Shown here one piece after another: positions 58,020 through 64,000 of a stretch of DNA of 64,000 nucleotides. The notes beneath the pieces are model-generated. The model made no database searches. It was given only the letters and a program-made list of their open reading frames with translations, and was not told the origin of the DNA. The position numbers and the translations under genes are program-made. Source of the stretch: Garcia nutans. Taxonomy: Eukaryota > Streptophyta > Magnoliopsida > Malpighiales > Euphorbiaceae. The stretch is taken from positions 21,459,501-21,523,500 of the forward strand of contig CANTUV010000032.1 in NCBI GenBank assembly GCA_947685225.1, in the 5' to 3' direction. Within the stretch, counting starts at the first letter, position 1. Each line of letters starts with the position of its first letter.

Positions 58020-60327
58020 TGTGAGCGGGGATTTTTGCCCCCACTCCCAGTGGAATGGTTCTTGCGACTTCGGCATTGTTTAGGCTCGGGGCCTTAGAGA
58101 ACACGGACCTAAGTCTGGAGAAAATGGAGTTGCCACCCGGACGGGCCGGGAAAAAGAAAGGGGTGGATGACTCGATTCCTAAGGAATCCCCAACCCCCTA
58201 ATGGGTTCGAAAAGTTGGGTACATGTGGGGAAGGTGAGAAATGGCCCAGCACCCCCACAACGCCGGTTCATTGGAACCGGCCTCCTTTACAGGTCTTAAT
58301 ATTATAAAATTCTTAAATATAACAACATTATCCATATTACACACAATAAAAAGAAAGCATCATTATATTAAAATCAAAGCAATGTCCAAGCAAAACAAAA
58401 CAAATAAATGGACACCCATCCGAAGATGGAACATGTCCTTACATCCCATGAAATAGGACACCCACCGAAAGGTAGAAACATACCCTTTACATTGGTTCTA
58501 AAATAGAAAAGCAATTTAAATTACATGATATTTAACTAATGAGGTACCCACCAAGTGGAAACATACCTCTTACAACATTTGGAAATCTAAATAAATTGAC
58601 AAAAGTAAATAACCATTCATCATAAATAAATCATTCATCAAAGGTATTAAACATCAATAGAAAGTAAACATCCATCCATGACAAATTAAATAAACCAAGC
58701 ATTGAACTTAAATAAATTAAAGCATATAAAATAAATCAAAGCATAATCAAATATAGAATTGAATAAGGCAAATAAAAATCTAAATTATAGCTACTGTTTC
58801 CATTTTGAGTCCTTTATTTCATGTGTTTAGGGTTTTGGAATTTGTGGAATTAGGCTACTGTGAATTTTTAAAGGAATTAAAATAGATTAAGGTTTTATGT
58901 TTTAAAAGGTTGATGAAGGTCTTTGATTAACCAAATTAGTGTTTGAATGGTGAAATCATGAAACTAGGGTTTGGACACTTTAAAATACTTAGATTTATGG
59001 TTTACGGTTATTCATTGAATTATGTTTTAAGCTTACTGTGTAAAAATGAACATTTGGGGTTTATATGGTTTTTAAAGTTCTAAAGGATTAGGGTTTAGAA
59101 AAAATTAGGATTTAAGGTTTTAAAGGAGTTTAAGGTTTATTGTTTAGTTTTAAAGTTGAATTAGGGTTTCAGTGAATGCATGGGGTTTTTAGGGTTTGAA
59201 AATCAATTTGATAATTTTATGAAGTTTTATGAAAATAAACAAACAATTTAAAGTTTACATAAATAGAAAATATATTTGTTAAGGTTTTTAGAAAGAAACA
59301 AAATTTAAATTATGGTTTTGAAAAGAAACATGTTAAATTAGGGTTTTAAGATTTTGATGAAGCAAAAATAACAATTGTAAGTTTTTTGGAAAATAAAGCA
59401 ACGAAATAAGGTTTTTAAACTTTAGAAAAACTAAATTAAAGTTCTAGGGTTTTTGAATTAAAAGACACAATTGGATAGTTTATGCTACTGTGAAAAAATA
59501 TAAAGAAATTAAGAATTCAAATCTTCTTTCGTAGGTTACACCAAAATTGCTTCTTGGATGAACCAAATCAAAGACAAGCTTTTTGCCTTTGAATTGCTTG
59601 AATTGTTTTTCTGCTCTCTCAAAAAATCAGCTTGATTCAAGGTTTTCCTTCACAGTTTCGGTCTCCACTTTTGCTCAAGCTTCTGTCCAATTTCTTCCCT
59701 TCTTTTTCCTTGATTTTTCTATGTTGTTTAGTCCTTATTTATAGAAGTTTTTATGGTTCATTCCTAACCATTCACGGAACATAATATTCATTAAGAAAAG
59801 GAAACCGAAACCTAATTGCATTAGGTATTGAAAAATTTGCGTCGAAAAAATTTCGTTGGTGAAAAAAAACTGCTGCGGAAAAATTGCACTGGCAAAAAAA
59901 AAAGCCGCAGTCGACTGCTGCAGGGGGCGAGGATCGGCCTGCGGGCCATTTTTCCTCAGGATTTTCCTGTGGAAAAAATGGCTTGGGCCATTTCGCTCGT
60001 AGGATTTTCCTACGAGCGAAATGGCTGGCAAAACCATTTCTCCAGCAGAAAATTTCTGAGGAAACTCCTGCGGGCGAAATGGCCCACGGCCATCGTCCGC
60101 TTGCTGGTTTTCGGAGATAATTTTTTCTTCGCCAATTTTTATTTTTATTTTTTAATTTTTATTTGTTTATTTTTATTTTTTATTAATAAAAATTAGATAC
60201 TAAAGCAAAAATTATTTAATTAAGATAACAAAAATTATTTTGGACCAATTAAATTATTTTGAACAACACAAAAATTATTTTGGACTAAATATATTGGACG
60301 GACTGTGTCAAAAATTAAGGGTCTACA
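58020..60327 (-). repeat. 5' LTR of Tat element B
   Basis: Plus-strand ends TGTGAGCGGGG and GGTCTACA; aligns to 43470-45721 with scattered substitutions and indels. Contains a perfect 18 bp inverted repeat with a 3 base loop at 59987-60025 (arm GCCATTTCGCTCGTAGGA). Confidence 0.93.
59987..60025. repeat. Perfect 18 bp hairpin in the LTR
   Basis: Arm GCCATTTCGCTCGTAGGA, loop TTT, then the exact reverse complement TCCTACGAGCGAAATGGC. About 300 bp from the sense LTR start. The other LTR (about 45445-45480) has a decayed version. Confidence 0.92.
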
Positions 60328-60332
60328 GCAGG

Positions 60333-60519
60333 CAATGCCAGCTTCCCCCCAATCATAAAATGGCAAGAGATTAAAATCACTTAAGGCTCATAAAAACTGA
60401 CAAATGAATGGTAGACTCAGTGTTGTACAAGATAGTCGATGCTAGCTTATATAATAAAAACCCATGTGTGTACTGTTCTCACTCACCATGTATCGGTTGG
60501 GTGTATTTCATCCAGTACT
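60333..60519 (-). pseudogene. Antisense PMD gene of element C, middle fragment
   Basis: 187 bp between element B and solo LTR D. Minus-strand reading in shifting frames gives KYWMKYTQP, MGFLLYKLASTILYNTESTIH and WGEAG, matching B (SYWKNYEER, GFLLYLLGLTILGSTESSIH, WGEAG). This proves that both B and D landed within one exon. Confidence 0.85.
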
Positions 60520-62120
60520 TGATAGAGTGAAATTATGATCAGTATTTCATATAATTTAACCATGTTTTCAATTATTTTTCAATTAAATTTGATGGATTTT
60601 GTTTGTTTGAGTTAAAATTATCTTATTTTAGCTTGGAAAGGCAAAAAAAACAAGACTTTTAATGGATAGTAGTGCAAATTTGAAGAAAAGCAAGGAAAAA
60701 TGAAGGAAGACTCAATAGCCATGGCCATTCAAGGCCACGATCCTTGTAATCAAATTGAGTCTGCCACATCAAAAATTAAAGAAAATAAAAGTTCCAAATG
60801 CAAAATGAATGCCACAACCATGGCATTAGATAGCCATACCCATAGGATACATTTGCCCACTACCTAAGCCAAGAAAAAAAAAAAGGAAAGTTAGAGTTTA
60901 TAGCCTCCATTCAAAAGCCACGATCGTGGCATTCAAAGGAGCACGACCGTGGCCCACTTAGCCATCATTTATAGCTAAAAATCTCTCAAAATAGTCCATT
61001 CTAACCCAGGCCACGACCGTGGCACCCATATGCCACAACCATAGGGCTAAAATTTATGACTTTTAGCTGAAAAAGTTAAAAATTGAAGATCCAAACAGCT
61101 GTAGAAAATTGGGTTCATGCATTTGACAGCTTGCCTCCACCAAGAAGCTTCCAATCAACCTTTATAAATACCTTTCATCCAAAGAATTTAAGCATGAAAG
61201 ATTAGATGTAAGCCAAATGCAAAAAAAAAAAAAAAGATTAAAGTTAGAGTGAGTTGATAGACAAGTGAGAGTTAGATACAAGTGAGATTGTAGTCAGATT
61301 ACATATTTGTTCTTCAACTTGTATCAATTAAGTTCTAGTCTTTCTTTTGAGAGAAGAGTGAATTAGGGTTCAAGGAAGAGATTCAAAGAATCTACGTGGA
61401 ATTCTTCTTCAATTCAAAGAACTAGAGTTTGCTCTTTCTTGTTATTATGTTTTCAATTCATAATTGTTGTGTTTTCATTTCAATTATGAGGAAATAGACT
61501 CTATTTAGGGTTAATTCCTTAAATTGAATTTATTATGGAATAACATATGTCTATTTGATTTAGTTAAGTTCTGTCTTTGATTATGTTATTATCTTTCATC
61601 TTAATGCTTTGATTATCTGGCTAAAAATTAATTAAATTGAGATGTTGTGTGAATGAGCGAGAGCAGAAGCATAACATTCATCCAAGGAGATAATAATCAT
61701 AAGGAAGTTTTTCACTTAGAGATAAGGTGAAACCCTTAAGAGGTTGATTTAAGATTCTTACAAAACCTAATGAATTGATTTAATTACTTATGATCACGAA
61801 AGTAGATATAATGATTAAATTGATTTCAGCTTTAGTACTTGAGAGAGACTTGAGCTTAATTAAGGAGAATTCAACCATTAATTAAAAAGAAAAACTAAAC
61901 TAAATTAATACCTTAGCAAATCCATAATAATTAGATTTAACTTCAAAGCAATTCCATTTTATTTAAATTTCAGTACAATCAAATTCTATCATCCAAATAA
62001 TAATCAATTTAATTATTTGGTACTTAGAACAACCCTCCTCATGGGAATGATACTCTACTCATCATTTTATTACTTGATACTACCTGTGCACTTGCAGATA
62101 GCTAGGCTCGAGTCCTAACA
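60520..62120 (+). mobile_element. Solo LTR D, Athila-like
   Basis: Starts TGATAGAGTG, ends CCTAACA, 1601 bp, flanked by GTACT (60515-60519) and TTACT (62121-62125), a target duplication with one mismatch. The sense end resembles Athila LTR ends (TATTACTTG...CCTGTGCACTTGCAG compared with Athila TATTACTTGG...CCGTGCACTTGCGG). No primer site or coding sequence is attached, so it is a solo LTR left by recombination. TATA-like TTTATAAATA at 61161-61170. Confidence 0.85.
60717..61045. repeat. GCCACGACCGTGGC palindromes in solo LTR D
   Basis: Imperfect palindromes near 60718-60745, 60811-60824 (GCCACAACCATGGC), 60917-60930 (GCCACGATCGTGGC), 60941-60953 and 61010-61023 (GCCACGACCGTGGC), with irregular spacing of about 60-100 bp, about 200-500 bp from the LTR start. 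Confidence 0.85.
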
Positions 62121-62125
62121 TTACT

Positions 62126-63071
62126 CTCAAATGTACTCATGTTTGATTTTGCAAGCTTCCTTAAACTTGGAGCTCAGGCTAATAAGCTGCCAAAACTCAT
62201 CATCGTTTAAAATGTCATTTGTCAAGGGGATTATGATCCTATCACATCTAAGACCCATAATGGCAGAAAACTCGATTGGACCAATGATCATTTCTCCCAC
62301 AGGCATATGAAAAGTGTGGGTTGTGGCCATCTATCATTTCAAGAGTGCCTTGATCACACTCTTATCAATTTGGAATCCTTTTGATGACAAATGCAAGATA
62401 AAGTCTTCAAAGCCACACTCCCTAATCATCCTCCTTACTGGAGGTGGTACTTGGTCATACCATTGGCAGACTTTATGGACATTTCCTCCACCATGAATTA
62501 TGCAGCTATCATACTGCCATAAAACAGGTAAGTCAAGCAGGTAAGTAAACAGGCCCTAAAAAATTATTTTTAGTACTTTAATAATTTTTTATATGCATAA
62601 AGGTCAGTATTTTAATTCTTTTTCAACAGTAAGCCTATCTATTTTTTCTCATAATTTTCCATTAATAGGCTCTAAAAATTTATTTTTGGCATTTTTATAA
62701 TTTTTTGCATCATGTCTAATATCTTGTTTAAATTATTTTTACTTTGTGTTCATGCATATGTTCATTTTTTTTATATTAATTTGTCTATTTTAATACTAGT
62801 TTTATTTATCCCTCTCATGGATTTTTGCTAAATAAGTCCAAAAAAATTATTTTCATGCATCCTTGTAGTGATCGATCAATAGTCAACAAATTGTACTAAT
62901 AAATTTTGTGCCATTAAAATAGTTAAATTGCAGCAAAATAATACTTACTTTTGTTTTTTTCTTTTCCACTTCGATGGAGATGCACCCCGACTAGGATGGG
63001 AACTCGGTCGAGTCTGGTTCTGAGGTAAGTAATCAATTTAGCATTTGAGCAAGGTCCAGTCCTAGAAGCAT
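62126..63071 (-). pseudogene. Antisense PMD gene of element C, 5' part
   Basis: Exon 1 about 63071-62949: SRTGPCSNAKLITYL and VGVHLHRSGKE, donor GTAAGT at 62948 (B: SRLGTNSNAELLEF, AGMQLHRSSNE). Intron to 62514 with acceptor TATGGCAG. Exon 2 from 62513: NVHKVCQWYDQVPPPVRRM, FQIDKSVIKALLK, stop, then MATTHTFHMPVGEMIIGPIEF and MGLRCDRIIIPLTNDIL, the PMD signature, continuing to the LTR D insertion. The ATG at 63071 is not in frame with the conserved reading, as in B, so the true start is unclear. Confidence 0.83.
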
Positions 63072-63711
63072 GTTGGTTGCCTGCCATTTGTAACTAACAT
63101 TGTAAAAAAAGAAAGAAATGAATGAACTAAAATTTGAAGAGGAAACCAGAAATTTTGAAAGCTTGAAAATATATTTTAAAGTGCTGAAGTGAAATTGCCT
63201 CATATTTATAAGAAATGAGCATGAAGGATAGTTTAATTCGATATGAGTCATTCTTAATTTGAGATGGAATTGGGTTTAAACTCAAAATACACTGGGATAT
63301 GTAATGGATTTTCAATATATTAGGGTTTTGTTAAGCTGGCTTGACCTAATGATTTCCTATAAATACGGGTTTGAGAAAGCAATCAAGGAAGCAGTAGCAA
63401 TTAAGAAATAATTAAAAAAGAAGGAACCAACATACAGAAACAAAGAAAGGACAATTACCACATAGCAATCAAAGGAGGCAATAGTTATCGCCTCCATATT
63501 GCTTCACTCAGTCAGGCTGTAGCATAAATAGGTTTGATTCAACATATTAATATTAGTGGAACCAACACGCAGGTATGATCACTTATTAAATAGTTTAACT
63601 CAATTTCATGGTTTATTTTTATTGATCCATGCACTATGTATCAATGTTGCCAATCTTTACAGAAGTTACAATTTTAGGGTTTGAAATAATTGATGAGTAG
63701 TTACACGTTTC
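63072..63711. other. Upstream region of the antisense PMD gene of C
   Basis: Non-coding. Contains CCTATAAATACGGG at about 63355 (TATA-like on the plus strand; TATTTATAGG on the minus strand, about 285 bp before exon 1). The tandem repeat seen in B at this place is absent. No gene seen. Confidence 0.5.
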
Positions 63712-64000
63712 TTGTAAATTCAAAAAGAAATAATCTTGTTTTCAAAATTCCAAAACCATGATTTTATTCTAAAAACCTTAACCTTATTTCCAAAACCCTA
63801 ATCTTGTTTTCAAAACCCCAAAACCATGATTTTATCCTAAAAATCGTAATTTTTACCTTAAAACCCCAATCTTGTTTTCAAAACCCTAACCTTATTGCCA
63901 AAACTCTAATCTACATATTAAAGCCCTAATCTTATTTTCAAAACCCTAATTTTGCTTTCAAAATTGTAATCTTGTTTTCAAAGCCTTAAAATCCTAATTT
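63712..64000 (+). repeat. CAAAACCCTAATCTTGTTTT repeats, probable start of C 3' LTR
   Basis: At least eight diverged units of an AAACCCTAATCTTGTTTTCA type, as in the C 5' LTR at 21640-21905, with the shared phrase CCTTAAAATCCTAATTT at the window edge. The exact LTR start is not clear: TGTAAATTC at about 63712 is a candidate, and no obvious purine tract precedes it. Confidence 0.6.

Larger units (their letters stand above)
43470..60327 (-). mobile_element. Tat/Ogre-lineage Ty3-gypsy element B with antisense gene pair
   Basis: 16,858 bp, minus strand. 5' LTR 60327-58020, tRNA-Arg-type primer site 58018-58001, gag, protease, RT, RNase H and integrase down to 51166, antisense DUF7745 gene 49541-50757, antisense PMD gene 46851-49174, tandem repeats, purine tract 45736-45722 and 3' LTR 45721-43470. 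Same family as element C by LTR ends, primer site, pol and the antisense genes. The LTRs differ by scattered substitutions and indels (2252 versus 2308 bp), so it is older than the Tekay insertion. It sits inside an exon of C's PMD gene. Confidence 0.94.
43465..60332. other. Target site duplication GCAGG flanking element B
   Basis: GCAGG at 43465-43469 before the left LTR and at 60328-60332 after the right LTR. Rejoining the flanks restores the PMD reading GGEAGIACLYHN in C. Confidence 0.93.
21627..64000 (+). mobile_element. Tat/Ogre-lineage Ty3-gypsy element C (partial, host of nested insertions)
   Basis: A plus-strand element whose own sequence in the window is about 13.7 kb, split by three insertions. 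5' LTR 21627-22364 and 32540-32760; primer site 32762-32779 (tRNA-Arg type, as in Ogre/Tat); gag, protease, RT, RNase H and integrase to about 39810, all with many stops; then antisense DUF7745 (41507-40178) and antisense PMD gene (63071-41937, split). The 3' LTR probably begins near 63712 and runs off the window. LTR start TGTAAACCCTTAATTTT matches element B sense start TGTAGACCCTTAATTTT. The left target copy would be GTTAC (21622-21626); its partner is not visible. Confidence 0.88.

Noticed and set aside
63660..63700. GTTAC at 63665 and 63694 as the right target duplication of element C
   Set aside because: The bases before them do not look like the LTR end CTCACA or CTCAGA, and PMD-upstream and LTR-like sequence continue on both sides. 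Chance matches.
63720..64000. Possible telomere or interstitial telomere tract
   Set aside because: Units are longer and diverged (AAACCCTAATCTTGTTTT), and the same repeats occur inside the LTR of element C at 21640-21905.

Overview
This window is plant nuclear DNA, almost certainly from a eudicot. It is a stack of nested LTR retrotransposons with no convincing single-copy host gene. The evidence for a plant is direct: Athila and Tat/Ogre-type Ty3-gypsy elements, a Tekay/Del-type chromovirus, Ty1-copia remnants with initiator-Met primer sites, a probable tRNA-derived SINE, and gene-like ORFs of the plant-specific ATHILA ORF-1, plant mobile domain (PMD) and DUF7745 families. Density and nesting suggest heterochromatin or pericentromere. 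The species cannot be named from sequence alone.

Layout. (1) 1-300: an inverted repeat made of LTR-derived sequence. (2) 326-925 plus 14221-about 14911: the 3' end of a decayed Ty1-copia element (copia E), split by (3) a complete 13.3 kb Athila element on the minus strand, 926-14215, with duplicated target ATTCA. (4) 14912-18126: AT-rich sequence holding a SINE-like insertion at 16784-17046. (5) 18127-21626: a second decayed copia (copia F), cut off by (6) Tat element C (plus strand, 21627 to beyond the window end). Element C is the frame of the right two thirds and carries three later insertions: a young Tekay-type element (22365-32534, target TGGGT) in its 5' LTR, another Tat element B (minus strand, 43470-60327, target GCAGG), and a solo LTR D (60520-62120, imperfect target [G/T]TACT). 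The last two both land inside C's antisense PMD gene.

How the parts work together. Each full element has the usual order LTR, primer site, gag, protease, RT, RNase H, integrase, purine tract, LTR. The Tekay element is nearly intact: I saw one mismatch between its 2653 bp LTRs and one in-frame stop in integrase. Athila, B and C are decayed. The most notable content is in B and C. Both carry, between integrase and the 3' LTR and on the strand opposite to gag-pol, the same two-gene module: a two-exon DUF7745-family gene and a six-exon PMD-family gene. Most splice-site positions match between the two copies. In B each gene has its own TATA box about 100 bp upstream of its start. The Athila element carries a third accessory gene, ATHILA ORF-1, in sense orientation, with what looks like its own internal promoter and leader intron.

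Order of events inferred from nesting: copia E then Athila; copia F then C; then B, D and Tekay into C. Tekay is the youngest by LTR identity.
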